From an uncultured Granulosicoccaceae bacterium (GTDB lineage: Bacteria; Pseudomonadota; Gammaproteobacteria; Granulosicoccales; Granulosicoccaceae), in assembly GCA_937998875.1 (NCBI GenBank), contig CALLBO010000005.1:1-64000 (forward strand): a stretch of DNA of 64,000 nucleotides, given 5' to 3'. Each line of letters begins with the position of its first letter. The first letter of the stretch is position 1. A program made the translations under genes and the position numbers. Shown one piece after another: positions 1 through 9,466 of this stretch. The notes below the pieces were generated by a model. That model did not search any database, was not told where the DNA came from, and saw only the letters and a list, made by a program, of their open reading frames with translations.

Positions 1-347
1 AGCATGATAGGAAGGGTGCGACCACTACGAACGCCAGTCGCGCAATGGACCAAATAGGTTTTAGTCTTATCGAGTGCTTCAAGTTTCTTCTTAAAAGAGA
101 AAGAGTAGTAATTTATGTTAACCGCACCTTTTATATTTGCACGGTTGAACTCAGGCGGGGTTCTAACATCCAGAACGATAATCTCGCTGTCACCTTCGAT
201 AATTGTAAAGGCTTCTTTGGCAGTAACATGTCGAACGCCACTAGACTTTACCTGACCAATATCATCAATGTTAAATTCACCTGCAAACAGGGATGCTGCG
301 GATAGAAATACCGCTATAAGGGCAAAGTAGGGGGTTCTTTTTAGCAT
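1..347 (-). CDS. Exported rhodanese-domain protein (partial)
   Basis: The reading frame starts with an ATG at 345-347 on the minus strand and runs off the left edge, so only the first 115 residues are visible. Residues 1 to about 22 form a hydrophobic signal peptide ending LFA before GEF. A rhodanese fold follows: a VLDVRTPPEF segment near residue 60 and an active-site loop HCATGVRSGR at 101-110, with Cys102 in the place of the persulfide-carrying cysteine. It probably acts in the periplasm on sulfur or cyanide-like substrates, but single-domain exported rhodaneses rarely have a proven substrate. The C-terminus lies outside the window. Confidence 0.85.
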   Translation of the reverse strand, partial: MLKRTPYFALIAVFLSAASLFAGEFNIDDIGQVKSSGVRHVTAKEAFTIIEGDSEIIVLDVRTPPEFNRANIKGAVNINYYSFSFKKKLEALDKTKTYLVHCATGVRSGRTLPIM

Positions 348-483
348 TTTGGGTCTCTTTTTCTGATACTAATATAAAGAGTCACGAAACTGTGATCAAT
401 AGGGTCCTTTAATTTACACATCCGCTTATCTCAAGATGAGTTGCGGCGTTACTGCGGTTGCGCTGCTATGCGAGCTTTTGGAT

Positions 484-1095
484 TCAGCTCTCTACAGTAG
501 TGACGGCAGTAATTGAATGTTGAATTACATACTCAGCATTGGGCAGGTCGTTGTGGCGTGCGCGCTGTTCTGCCTGTTCCTGCGTGTGATCGTGATCGAG
601 CCAGCGTTGGATTAGGCGTTTCTCAAGAGTTTGAATTGAGGTGCTGAGGCTTATTGTGTGATCAAACATTGCGTGCAGATGTTTCCATGGTTCGGTATTG
701 CAGAGCAGGTAGTTGCCTTCTACCAGAATAATCTGGTCCTCAGGATGCACCAGCCTGGCGCTGCTGCGGGCAAGATCGTGCTCTCTGTCAAACACCGGCA
801 CTGCAAGTGTGTCGGTTTGGGTTTTTAGTCCGGCAAGCAGGAGATGGAGACTGGCAACATCAAAAGTATCTGGTGAACCTTTTCTGTCGAGCAGGTTTTT
901 CCGTTTGAGAATTTCGTTGTCGAAGTGAAAACCGTCCATTGCAACAACAGAGACTGTTGTTTTACGTTTTAAGTTTTTTTCAAGATCCTCACACAGCGTG
1001 GTTTTACCGGATGCGGGAGGTCCTGCGAGTGCAACGAAGAAGCGGTTGCTGCTTCCGGCTTGCCCGAGAATAAAATCTGCCAGCTCTTCTGTCAT
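484..1095 (-). CDS. P-loop kinase of the uridine kinase / phosphoribulokinase superfamily
   Basis: A 203-residue protein with a Walker A loop GPPASGKT at residues 25-32, an AMDGFHFDNE segment near residue 53 and a VEGNYLL segment near residue 125. These are typical of the uridine kinase, pantothenate kinase and phosphoribulokinase group. Related proteins include FrcK, found with fructose ABC transporters in rhizobia, so a sugar or nucleoside substrate is plausible; the sequence alone does not decide it. It lies 87 bases downstream of the aldolase-like gene on the same strand, probably in one transcript. A kinase with an aldolase suggests a short catabolic route: phosphorylate, then cleave. 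Confidence 0.8.
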   Translation of the reverse strand: MTEELADFILGQAGSSNRFFVALAGPPASGKTTLCEDLEKNLKRKTTVSVVAMDGFHFDNEILKRKNLLDRKGSPDTFDVASLHLLLAGLKTQTDTLAVPVFDREHDLARSSARLVHPEDQIILVEGNYLLCNTEPWKHLHAMFDHTISLSTSIQTLEKRLIQRWLDHDHTQEQAEQRARHNDLPNAEYVIQHSITAVTTVES

Positions 1096-1182
1096 TTCTA
1101 TTCTGCTTCCCCGTCTGATTTACCAGGCAGATTCATCGGGTGGTGCCGCTGCCTGCTTTGAATGCAAGAGTGATCACCTTAA

Positions 1183-2211
1183 TTATACCTGAGTCAGTAC
1201 CAGATCGTCTTTAAGTTCACGATCAGGCTTAATGCCAATTTTCTGCAATAAACTGTGGTATTCACGTACCGCTGCTTCTGCATCCAGTTCACCATCTGCA
1301 ATCGCGCGCAACACCGTGACGGTGCTGAGCTGATCTTCAGAGTTGTTTATTTTTCTCCCGAACAATGCGGCTCGAGCACCATATTTTTTCGCTTCCCATA
1401 GCATTCTGAAGGAATCATGGGTGGTGCCTGACGGTCCGCCCAGAATTCCAACAATAATCTGGGAATCGTAGCGTACTAACGCTTCCAGTGCGGCAGGTCC
1501 GAAGTAGGGAATCTTAAGAAACAACGGGCGACTGTTGCTGGTCACGCCGGCAAGCGTCTTTGCAATCGCATCGTTGACATAATCAGCAACGTTAGCGGGT
1601 GCGTTGCTACCGGGTGCATTGGGTACAAAGACTTCAAAGAAATGTCTGAATTGTTTTTGCTCAGCTTCGATACGAAAGTCTTTATAGGCTTGCAGAGCTT
1701 CGCGATCCAGATGAGCATCATTATTGAAGGTGATCGAGTACAGACCAAGATCAGCACCAAGCTTGCGTTCATCCGGTGTGCATTGCCACTTGCCACACTG
1801 GGCGTGGTCAATGGTTGTTGTTCGAAACGGTAGAGAGGGTTGCTTGCTATAACCCCCGCTGCTGCCCAGCCATATATCTGTAGTGTCGTTTGCGCGTATT
1901 GCCGGTGTAACGGAACTATCAGCAAATAGCTGCTCTTTTATAGTAAGTTGCTCACTGCTGCTCGTACTCATCAGCATGATATCGACCAGACCCTGATTCG
2001 TCACATCCCGCATAGATTGCAGATATTCCTGGTACGTTCGAACCGGGTGTCGATCTGCATCTGTACCTCGATTGGGTCCGGGAGCGCCAACCCCCATACC
2101 CATGTCGCCGTCTTTTGCGTCCGCCAGGATAAAATCACTTACGGAAGAATCAGCCAGAATTCGTGCAATTTTATGATCGAGGGTCTTTTCCACAGTTAGT
2201 TCCGTCCACAA
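1183..2211 (-). CDS. Class I aldolase-like TIM-barrel protein (DeoC/FbaB/LacD superfamily)
   Basis: A 342-residue protein. The segment FLKIPYF places a candidate Schiff-base lysine at 233. GGPSG at 258-262 and GRKI at 285-288 resemble the phosphate-binding end of FbaB- and LacD-type aldolases. This points to cleavage or formation of a phosphorylated keto sugar; the exact substrate is unknown. The start is uncertain: the first possible codon is TTG at 2211, just after an in-frame stop and without a clear ribosome site, while a GTG at 2193 has GGAA six bases ahead of it. It is followed by the kinase gene on the same strand. Confidence 0.72.
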   Translation of the reverse strand: MWTELTVEKTLDHKIARILADSSVSDFILADAKDGDMGMGVGAPGPNRGTDADRHPVRTYQEYLQSMRDVTNQGLVDIMLMSTSSSEQLTIKEQLFADSSVTPAIRANDTTDIWLGSSGGYSKQPSLPFRTTTIDHAQCGKWQCTPDERKLGADLGLYSITFNNDAHLDREALQAYKDFRIEAEQKQFRHFFEVFVPNAPGSNAPANVADYVNDAIAKTLAGVTSNSRPLFLKIPYFGPAALEALVRYDSQIIVGILGGPSGTTHDSFRMLWEAKKYGARAALFGRKINNSEDQLSTVTVLRAIADGELDAEAAVREYHSLLQKIGIKPDRELKDDLVLTQV

Positions 2212-2424
2212 GAATGTTTAACGCCATGCGATTGTTACCTGGATATGTCTGGCGGGGTCGAGCGAGAATTACGATTCTACATGAGCGGACCGTGCATTAT
2301 CTAATTCAGTTGACTTGCAAGCCGTCGGACAAATTAAAGCGCAACAGGCAGTTGTTTACGTGGTAAAAAGTGTGCATGCCGTTCAGCGTTTGTCGGTGGA
2401 TAATGAAAATGTATTGGGCTGTAG

Positions 2425-2886
2425 ATGACTGAATTTTCGATTAGACTTGCGGGTGCCTCTGATGTTGATGCTATCAGGCAGTGCGCAGTGGAAGCCTATT
2501 CCAAATACATTCAAAGAATCGGCAAGCCACCGGCCCCAATGGTCGCAGATTTTAATACGCTGGTAAATGCAGGGTGCGTGGCAGTAGCAGTCTGTGATGA
2601 TGTCGTTGCAGGCTTTGTTGTCTATTATGAGTTGTCTGGAGCTATGCACCTTGAAAACGTTGCGGTGTATCCCGCGTTCGGTGGGAAAGGCGTTGGGAAA
2701 ATGCTCATCCGCTATGTGGAAAACGCGGCGACAACGCTCGGTCTTGGCGCGGTAGAGCTGTATACCAATGAGGCCATGACAGAAAATTTATCACTATATC
2801 CATCGCTCGGGTATGAAGAGTATGATCGTCGTTGTGAAGACGGCTTTAATCGGGTTTACTTTCGTATTCGATTATTGAAAGAGTGA
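2425..2886 (+). CDS. GNAT family N-acetyltransferase
   Basis: A 153-residue protein that is a single GNAT domain. The central strand LENVAVYP is followed by the acetyl-CoA pyrophosphate loop GGKGVGKML (consensus Q/RxxGxG/A), then a helix and a C-terminal segment with LYTNEAM and YPSLGYEE. It should transfer an acetyl group from acetyl-CoA to an amine; the acceptor cannot be read from sequence. The stop codon abuts the TTG start proposed for the MFS transporter, so the two are probably co-transcribed. Confidence 0.85.
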   Translation: MTEFSIRLAGASDVDAIRQCAVEAYSKYIQRIGKPPAPMVADFNTLVNAGCVAVAVCDDVVAGFVVYYELSGAMHLENVAVYPAFGGKGVGKMLIRYVENAATTLGLGAVELYTNEAMTENLSLYPSLGYEEYDRRCEDGFNRVYFRIRLLKE

Positions 2887-4203
2887 TTGGTTGTTTTAAG
2901 TAAAATTTGTCAACAAAAGTTGCGACGAGTCCCGGTGGTCAAACCCCCTGCCAATAATAAATCATTGCTACCCGGGCTTCTGGTGCTGGCGCTGTGTGTG
3001 TTGATGACGGCGTTGAGTCGCGGTGCCGGGGAAACGTTTAGTGTTTTCCTGCTGCCACTCAGTGGCCATTTTGATTGGGAGCGAGCATCGGTTGCTTCTA
3101 TCTACTCTGTGTATATGGTTTGTATCGGCTTCGGGTCACTATTGGCCGGTATGACATTTGACCGTTTTGGTGCGCGGTTTAATTATTTGTGCGGCAGTCT
3201 GATTCTGGCAGTTACTTATTACTTTGTAGATTCGCTAACGCAACTATGGCAGTTTTATCTGACGCTGGGCGTTGGTGGTGGTCTCGGTGCGTCGATGATC
3301 GGTTTGGTGCCAACGCAAAGTCTGGTGTCGCGCTGGTACCACAAGCGTTTGTCTACAGCGTTGTCTGTTGGTTATGCCAGTCAGGGGTTGGGTACACTGG
3401 CACTTGTACCATTAGTGCAATTGTTTATTGAACGCGCAGGCTGGCAACAGGCATATACTTATATATGCTGGATATTTGCGTTTGTATTTGTGGTGATGCT
3501 GGTGTTGCCGTGGACGAAAATAGAAGCGGGGTCTGCAGATAATCCGCGAAAAGTGCACAAAGGTAAATCGGTAGGCGGGCCCGGTTTACGTGAGGCGATA
3601 TCTACCAGAGCCTTCTGGGCTTTTTTTGGCATATTTGCAGCGACAGCGGTTGGCATTTTCGGCATTAGTCTGCAGTCGGTTGCCTATCTGATAGATCAAG
3701 GTTACTCCGACCTCGAGGCAGCCTTTGCTTTTGGTGCGGTGGGCGTCTTGAGCTTTGTTGGTATGTTTATTACCGGTGTGGCTGCCGAGTATTGGCCAAA
3801 GCATCTGGTCGCGAGCTTTAGCTATACACTTAGCCTGCTCGGCATTGCTGCATTGGCACTATTACAACTCCATACGCTATCAGTGTTGCTAATTATCTAC
3901 GTGCTCGGGGTGGGATTGTCTTCCGGTGCGCGTGGCCCGATCATTACCACGCTGATGGCCGAGATATTTGCCGGACGTGGTCTCGCATCCATTTACGGTG
4001 CAGCAAATATCGGACAAGGGCTGGGTGCGGCGACCGGAGCGTTTGTGACGGGGTTACTTTATGACTACACCAACAACTACAATGCCGGATTTTTATTTTG
4101 TGCGTTTTGGCTGCTGTTTGGGCTGGCGCTGTTCTGGTTTGTTCCTGAAATACGTCAGGCAGCAACTTCTACACTGGAGTCTGGCAAAGTTGACCGGGCT
4201 TAA
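2887..4203 (+). CDS. MFS transporter
   Basis: A 438-residue protein with about 12 hydrophobic segments and a long charged loop near residues 205-232, between the two six-helix halves. The signature after helix 2, GMTFDRFGAR, matches the MFS loop 2-3 motif. The pattern resembles the monocarboxylate/oxalate-formate subgroup; the transported compound is unknown. The longest frame begins with TTG immediately after the acetyltransferase stop. A GTG at about 2935, closer to the first hydrophobic helix, is another possible start. It is followed by 134 bases carrying two copies of GGGTTAAC before the pilus ATPase gene. Confidence 0.85.
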   Translation: MVVLSKICQQKLRRVPVVKPPANNKSLLPGLLVLALCVLMTALSRGAGETFSVFLLPLSGHFDWERASVASIYSVYMVCIGFGSLLAGMTFDRFGARFNYLCGSLILAVTYYFVDSLTQLWQFYLTLGVGGGLGASMIGLVPTQSLVSRWYHKRLSTALSVGYASQGLGTLALVPLVQLFIERAGWQQAYTYICWIFAFVFVVMLVLPWTKIEAGSADNPRKVHKGKSVGGPGLREAISTRAFWAFFGIFAATAVGIFGISLQSVAYLIDQGYSDLEAAFAFGAVGVLSFVGMFITGVAAEYWPKHLVASFSYTLSLLGIAALALLQLHTLSVLLIIYVLGVGLSSGARGPIITTLMAEIFAGRGLASIYGAANIGQGLGAATGAFVTGLLYDYTNNYNAGFLFCAFWLLFGLALFWFVPEIRQAATSTLESGKVDRA

Positions 4204-4337
4204 CGAGGGTTAACCTGTTTCTAATATAGGTCGGGTTAACGATTGTTGTTCGTAAGGTGCATTAAAGTATTTTCGAATCGTTGTAATAAATTGATGCCGC
4301 GGTATAGTAATGTAGAGATGTAACCTAGTAGTAGTTT

Positions 4338-6020
4338 ATGGACGCAGTAAAGGGCAGTAGTGAAACGTTCGACACTCTTGTTTCTGATGGATTGTTAAGT
4401 CGTGATCAACTTCAGATCGGTGTTGTAGAATCCGGGCGCACTGGCGACTCGCTTGATCAAACATTGCTGAGACTCGGTTTTATCACCGAAGCACTATTAA
4501 ACAATGCAATTCTTGCCTCGCACGCGACATCTGGCGGTACTGGTGTTAACCAGAGTATTGCAATGGATAGCGTGGTTCCTGATCCTGAGGCACTGGCGTT
4601 AATTTCAGCTGAGCTGGCGCGGCGGTTTACCGTAATTCCGGTTTCTTTTAAAGATCAGCAGCTGTTGCTGGCTACCACCGATATCTACAACCTGCCGGCG
4701 CAGGACCGGCTGCGCTCACAACTTGGTGCCGATGTGCAGTTAAGTCTTGCTCTGGCAAGTGAACGCGGAATAATTGAAGCAATAGATCGTTTTTACGGGT
4801 TTGAACTCTCGATAGACGGTATTTTGCATGAAATCGAAACCGGGGAAGTCAACAGTAGTTCCACGGACGTAGAAGATGATTACCACCAGCCGGTAGTGCG
4901 GCTCGTTGATGCGATACTAACTGATGCGGTCAAGCACAATGCATCGGATATTCACTTTGAGCCTGAGGCGGGGTTTGTTCGTATTCGCTATCGGGTTGAT
5001 GGTGTGATGAGTCAGATTCGCAGCTTTCATATCGATTACTGGTCTGCTGTGGTGGTGCGGATCAAGGTGATGTCGGAGCTTAATATTGCTGAAAGTCGTG
5101 CGCCGCAGGATGGCCAGATATCAATGCGAATTGCAGGTAGTGATATTGAGTTTCGTGTTTCCTGCATGCCCACTGTGCACGGTGAGAACGTAGTACTTAG
5201 AGTGCTTGATCGACAGAAAGGTATTGTTCCCCTTGAGCAGCTGGGGTTGCAAAGGGAAACACTCAGCAAGCTGGAAAAGTCTATGGGTCGTCCCGAAGGA
5301 TTAATTCTGATTACCGGCCCGACCGGTAGTGGTAAAACCACAACGCTGTACTCGATGCTCAATCATAAAAGTGATGAGAGCATCAATATCATGACACTCG
5401 AAGACCCGGTTGAGTACCCGATGTCACTGCTACGGCAAACCAGTGTGAACGAACAGGTAAAACTAAACTTCAGTACCGGGATTAAATCTATCCTGCGGCA
5501 GGATCCGGATGTCATCCTTGTTGGTGAAATACGCGATGGCAAGGCTGCAGAAATGGTTTTTCGTGCCTCAATGACCGGACACCAGGTCTACTCCACATTG
5601 CATGCAAATTCAGCGGCGGGTGCAATTGAGCGACTAAAAGATCTTGGTGTCACCCCGGCGCTCATAGGTGAAAACGTTATCTCAATTGTCGGTCAGAGAT
5701 TGATCAGAAAATTGTGCGGGTACTGCCGCGCCATAGATGATCATCACACGGAAACATATCGATCTGTCGGGTGCAAAGAGTGTGGTTGGCAGGGTTATAA
5801 AGGTCGAGTGGCGGTGATGGAGGTGTTGCGCTTTACACCGGCAATCAGTGAACTCATCGTGTCCGGGGCGAGAGTCAGCAGTATTATTGAATGTGCACGG
5901 CAAGATCAGTATCTGACCCTTGCGGATGAAGCACAGCGCCTGGTTAGGAGTGGAATTACGTCCATGACAGAAGCTTCTCGTGTGATCGATTTCACAAATT
6001 TAGAAGTGTGTGTTAGTTAG
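4338..6020 (+). CDS. Type II secretion / type IV pilus assembly ATPase (GspE/PilB/MshE family)
   Basis: This 560-residue cytoplasmic hexameric ATPase would power pilus or pseudopilus extension. Residues 1 to about 150 are a T2SSE N-terminal domain (VSDGLLSRDQL, LGFITEALL). The ATPase core carries Walker A GPTGSGKTT near 326-334, the Asp box EDPVEYP, Walker B with DPDVILVGEIRD near 388-400 and the His box STLHAN. A four-cysteine zinc element follows near 458-481 (LCGYC, GCKEC), typical of GspE and PilB and usually absent from PilT. It is the first gene of an apparent operon ending at 12730. A retraction ATPase is not seen nearby. Confidence 0.92.
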   Translation: MDAVKGSSETFDTLVSDGLLSRDQLQIGVVESGRTGDSLDQTLLRLGFITEALLNNAILASHATSGGTGVNQSIAMDSVVPDPEALALISAELARRFTVIPVSFKDQQLLLATTDIYNLPAQDRLRSQLGADVQLSLALASERGIIEAIDRFYGFELSIDGILHEIETGEVNSSSTDVEDDYHQPVVRLVDAILTDAVKHNASDIHFEPEAGFVRIRYRVDGVMSQIRSFHIDYWSAVVVRIKVMSELNIAESRAPQDGQISMRIAGSDIEFRVSCMPTVHGENVVLRVLDRQKGIVPLEQLGLQRETLSKLEKSMGRPEGLILITGPTGSGKTTTLYSMLNHKSDESINIMTLEDPVEYPMSLLRQTSVNEQVKLNFSTGIKSILRQDPDVILVGEIRDGKAAEMVFRASMTGHQVYSTLHANSAAGAIERLKDLGVTPALIGENVISIVGQRLIRKLCGYCRAIDDHHTETYRSVGCKECGWQGYKGRVAVMEVLRFTPAISELIVSGARVSSIIECARQDQYLTLADEAQRLVRSGITSMTEASRVIDFTNLEVCVS

Positions 6021-6033
6021 CATTTTGACCCTT

Positions 6034-6071
6034 GAGTGGCGATTCCACCAGTGAGTGGCGGATCTACCAGT
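6034..6071 (+). repeat. Tandem 19-bp imperfect repeat between ATPase and platform genes
   Basis: Two adjacent 19-base units (6034-6052 and 6053-6071) share GAGTGGCG at the start and CCAGT or ACCAGT at the end. The next bases (GTGGTAAATCCAC, then AAATTCCAAGCAGT) look like further decayed copies. They fill the only sizeable gap inside the operon. They could form mRNA hairpins, since GTGG and CCAC pair within a unit, or be replication slippage. Confidence 0.6.
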
Positions 6072-6120
6072 GTGGTAAATCCACAGCAGTAAATTCCAAG
6101 CAGTATGGATGTAAGTAGTA

Positions 6121-7329
6121 ATGCAGTATTTCAAATACAAAGCTATTGATAGCACGGGCTGTGTGCAGCGCGGCAGTATCTCTGCCCTCAATATGGCAGA
6201 TGCAGACAACAGGCTTAGCCTGCGCGGTCTGGAACCCATCATCTGCAAGCCCTCATCAAGGTCGGGAGTGTTTAATCGCTCGCCGGTTAGTCGTAAGCAG
6301 TTAATCGACTTTACTTTTCATTTGCAACAGATGATTGAGGCCGGTGTTCCGCTCATCGATTGTCTCAAAGAATACCGTGACTCTGCTGACCACAAGCTGA
6401 TGGCCAGCTCTATTGGTGAAGTTGCCGATCAGATCGAATCCGGTAGTAGTTTGTCGAATGCCTGTGCATCACAACCTTTGGTTTTTAAACCTATGTATAC
6501 CGGTATGGTTGAGGCCGGTGAGCAGAGCGGCAGGCTTGCAGAAGTACTTGCAGATTTACTTTCCTTACTCAAGTGGCAGGATGAGACGCTATCCGGTTTG
6601 CGCAAAGTGCTTATTTACCCGGCTTTTGTTTGTGTTGTTTTGAGTGTGGTTATCGGCTTTGTGATGACCTGGTTGGTGCCGAGCCTGACATCTTTCATAA
6701 CCGCCGCGGGTGCAGAGCTTCCATGGCATACGCAATGGCTGATTACGCTTTCTGATGCGATAACCAAATACTGGCCTGTGATTGCGCTTCTACTGATTGC
6801 AGCTGTAGTCGTTTTTATGGCAGCGCTACGCAGTAGTCTGGCGGTACAATTTAACTGGCAACGCGCACAGCTTCGTCTGCCACTGGTCGGACCGGTCCTG
6901 TATAAGATCAAGCTAGCACGATTTTGTAGATGTGCCGCTCTAATGTACGCATCCGGAATCAACCTGATAGACACCTTAAAGCACGGTGAAGCTCTGGTGG
7001 ATAATCTCTACCTGTCAGGTGCGTTACGCCGGGTACGTGAATCAATCATCTCCGGCGATGGTGTTGCAGATGCCTTTCGAGAACAGTCCGAGTTGCCCGC
7101 GCTATTGAGCAGGCTGCTGCGCGTTGGTGAAAGTACCGGTGGTCTCGATCGCGCGTTTTTACAGACCAGCTATTTCTATGATCGCGACTCGCGTGATGCG
7201 ATAGAAAAGCTTGAACAGTTTATCGGCCCGGCACTTATCATGTTGGTCGGTGGCATCATGATGTGGGTGGTGCTGTCTGTTATCGGCCCTATATACGATC
7301 TGGTGTTCAGTATGCAGGAGGCCATGTAA
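6121..7329 (+). CDS. Type II secretion / type IV pilus inner-membrane platform protein (GspF/PilC family)
   Basis: A 402-residue protein with two T2SSF domains. The family opener YFKYKAIDSTG is at residues 3-13, and FTFHLQQMIEAGVPL starts the first domain. Membrane segments lie near 165-190 (VCVVLSVVIGFVMTWLV), 215-235 and at the C-terminus (LIMLVGGIMMWVVLSV). The second domain contains ARFCRCAALMYASGI. Full length for the family. It forms the inner-membrane platform that couples the ATPase to pilin polymerisation. It follows the ATPase by 100 bases, and its stop overlaps the next start (TAATG). Confidence 0.92.
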   Translation: MQYFKYKAIDSTGCVQRGSISALNMADADNRLSLRGLEPIICKPSSRSGVFNRSPVSRKQLIDFTFHLQQMIEAGVPLIDCLKEYRDSADHKLMASSIGEVADQIESGSSLSNACASQPLVFKPMYTGMVEAGEQSGRLAEVLADLLSLLKWQDETLSGLRKVLIYPAFVCVVLSVVIGFVMTWLVPSLTSFITAAGAELPWHTQWLITLSDAITKYWPVIALLLIAAVVVFMAALRSSLAVQFNWQRAQLRLPLVGPVLYKIKLARFCRCAALMYASGINLIDTLKHGEALVDNLYLSGALRRVRESIISGDGVADAFREQSELPALLSRLLRVGESTGGLDRAFLQTSYFYDRDSRDAIEKLEQFIGPALIMLVGGIMMWVVLSVIGPIYDLVFSMQEAM

Positions 7330-8831
7330 TGGAAAAGCGCATACTGTTCTTACAGCCGGATCACTTAGTTTGTTACGCTCGTAACGATAGCGACTATATT
7401 GTTGAGCAGAAATGGAATCTCAGCGGTAACGACCTTCCGGAAAGTCTGGCAGCCTACATACAAGCTCACCTGCACACAGAATTCAGTCTTGTTTTTGATA
7501 TTCCGGAAGAAGAGTGTTTTCACGAGCCGCTTAAAGCCAAAGGAATATTTGATCGCAGGAAATTAGCAGACCGACTAAAAAATAAGCGGTTTGAAAGTTC
7601 CCTGGTGTCAAAGGCTACTATTGTCGGTTCGCGAAGTCATAGCACCTTGTTATTGTCTGGTCTAGATAGTAATGCTCTGTTTGAAAAGCTGGTTTCCGAA
7701 TTCGCGCGAATTGGCGCTAGCCTGCGCGCTATTCACTCATCAACCACCTTAATACCTAACCTGGCAAGCATGGCAGATGCAGAGATGGGCCCTAATTTAT
7801 TCATAATCCCCTTACATGGATGTTTTAGATTGCTTGCCTGCACGGGTGCGTCTGTGCTTTTTTCCCGACGAGTGTCTGTACCCGATGGTCACGATACTCA
7901 ATCCGTTGAACATAAGATCAGCGTGCTGCAAAAAAGTATTGAAGAGACATTGCTATACATGCAAAGACAGCACCGTGAGTGGGTGCCGTCGGTGGTAATG
8001 GTTGCCAGATCAGAAGATGTCGAGCGGCTGGTATCTATCCACAATGCTGGTGTTATGTCGAGTCAGCTTGCAGAGTTCAGAAGCTATTGGCCTTTTACAA
8101 GCAAATCTACATCAAACACTGCAGAGTCTCTATTGGTAGGATTAGCGGTGAATGGGAACAGCGGCTATGCGCAGAAATCGCATCGGGTAATTTATATAAA
8201 CCGAAAGATTCGAAACATTTGTGCGGCCCTGGCCCTGGGTGTATTTAGTGGTGCCGTGTCGTCTATTGCAGTGGCAAACAAAATCAACGGTGCTCAGTCA
8301 GAAGTAGCTGATGCCTACAGCGAAATCCTATCAACTTTGCAGCGCGACGTGACGCAATATGAATCTTCCTACGAACAACCGGTGGAGGCTGTGAGACAGG
8401 CTTTAGTAGCCGCGAGGCTGCTAGAGCTCAACTCTGCACAGGAGCCGCTTGAGTTTCTACAGAACATAGCGCCATCTATGAGTCAGTTGCCGGATATATC
8501 TATTTCATCCGTTAGATGGCAAACCGGAGATCACGTGAGTGAGAAAGTGCTCGCTAACGTACTCGCGCAGCCGGATTCTTTGCATGGTGTACCCATGGAA
8601 GAGATTTTTAGTGCCACATTGGCAGGAGTGGTAACGGGTCAGCCGGAGTCCGCACTTAATCAGTTTGAATCATTTATTGATGTCTTGCGTACGGCAAATT
8701 CGGATCCGCTAATTGTTGTTGTGGAAACGCCATTTGGATCGGGCGACCAAAGCCGTATAACAGCGAGTGACAATACAGCCCCTCAAAGCGAGTTTGTACT
8801 GGAGATAAGCAAAGGGGGTGTCGAGCAATGA
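7329..8831 (+). CDS. GspL/PilM-like assembly protein with PilN-like periplasmic part
   Basis: The start is the ATG at 7329-7331, overlapping the previous stop as TAATG; a longer frame beginning at 7263 would overlap the platform gene by 67 bases. The 500-residue protein has a cytoplasmic N-terminal half that looks like a diverged actin-like PilM/GspL/MshI domain, one membrane segment near 294-314 (NICAALALGVFSGAV) and a periplasmic half beginning with a coiled-coil-like region. This is GspL topology, or PilM and PilN in one chain. It should link the ATPase to the periplasmic alignment proteins. Sequence motifs are weak, so the call rests mainly on topology and gene order. Confidence 0.72.
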   Translation: MEKRILFLQPDHLVCYARNDSDYIVEQKWNLSGNDLPESLAAYIQAHLHTEFSLVFDIPEEECFHEPLKAKGIFDRRKLADRLKNKRFESSLVSKATIVGSRSHSTLLLSGLDSNALFEKLVSEFARIGASLRAIHSSTTLIPNLASMADAEMGPNLFIIPLHGCFRLLACTGASVLFSRRVSVPDGHDTQSVEHKISVLQKSIEETLLYMQRQHREWVPSVVMVARSEDVERLVSIHNAGVMSSQLAEFRSYWPFTSKSTSNTAESLLVGLAVNGNSGYAQKSHRVIYINRKIRNICAALALGVFSGAVSSIAVANKINGAQSEVADAYSEILSTLQRDVTQYESSYEQPVEAVRQALVAARLLELNSAQEPLEFLQNIAPSMSQLPDISISSVRWQTGDHVSEKVLANVLAQPDSLHGVPMEEIFSATLAGVVTGQPESALNQFESFIDVLRTANSDPLIVVVETPFGSGDQSRITASDNTAPQSEFVLEISKGGVEQ

Positions 8832-9466
8832 GATACCTTGATCGGCGTACGTGCTTGTTGTTGATTGGCAACGTATTGTGTTTGCTAGTACTGATCTATC
8901 CGTTGCTGACAGTTTCATCGAGTGTTGTTCGCAGCGCCGATCAGAAAAACCGCTTTCTGGCTGACAAACAAACAGCACTGGCGACTCTCGAAGAGTTGGA
9001 GTTTCTTGAGAAAAACTATCCGGCATTTCAGGCATTTATAGATAACCAAAAATTCGAATATGGCCCCGTATCTGATGGCCTTGGAGGCATGGAATCTCAA
9101 CGCAAACTGAGTTGGATAAAACATCTGCAGTCTAGCAAAACCCGTTTGGGTATAAGGCAGATGAGTTTTGAACTTTATCCCTACCAACCAATCGCGGATA
9201 ACCTTGAATCACTTGAGATTTCTATCGGGGTTGAATCGATAGTGCTGCGAGTTTCCCTTTTACACGATGGCGTGTTAGCAGAGCTCCTTGAAAAACTGAC
9301 GCACAACGCGCCAAACCCGTTTGTGGTGACGGCGATAGAGATAGACCGGGTGGGTCTGAACAGAAAAGGTGTGGCTGCAAATGGCGAAGATAATATAACG
9401 GCGGAAATAACCATGACCTGGTATCTGGTTGATGCTGAGGGGGCGAACAATGATGTCGCGAGTTAG
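8828..9466 (+). CDS. GspM/PilO-like inner-membrane assembly protein
   Basis: A 212-residue protein whose start overlaps the upstream stop by four bases (ATGA). One N-terminal membrane segment (residues 8-28, CLLLIGNVLCLLVLIYPLL) is followed by a charged helical region with EELEFLEKNYPAF, then an alpha/beta periplasmic region. This topology is that of GspM, PilO and MshJ, which pair with GspL or PilN. There are no catalytic motifs. Gene order (ATPase, platform, L-like, M-like) supports the role. Confidence 0.65.
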   Translation: MRYLDRRTCLLLIGNVLCLLVLIYPLLTVSSSVVRSADQKNRFLADKQTALATLEELEFLEKNYPAFQAFIDNQKFEYGPVSDGLGGMESQRKLSWIKHLQSSKTRLGIRQMSFELYPYQPIADNLESLEISIGVESIVLRVSLLHDGVLAELLEKLTHNAPNPFVVTAIEIDRVGLNRKGVAANGEDNITAEITMTWYLVDAEGANNDVAS

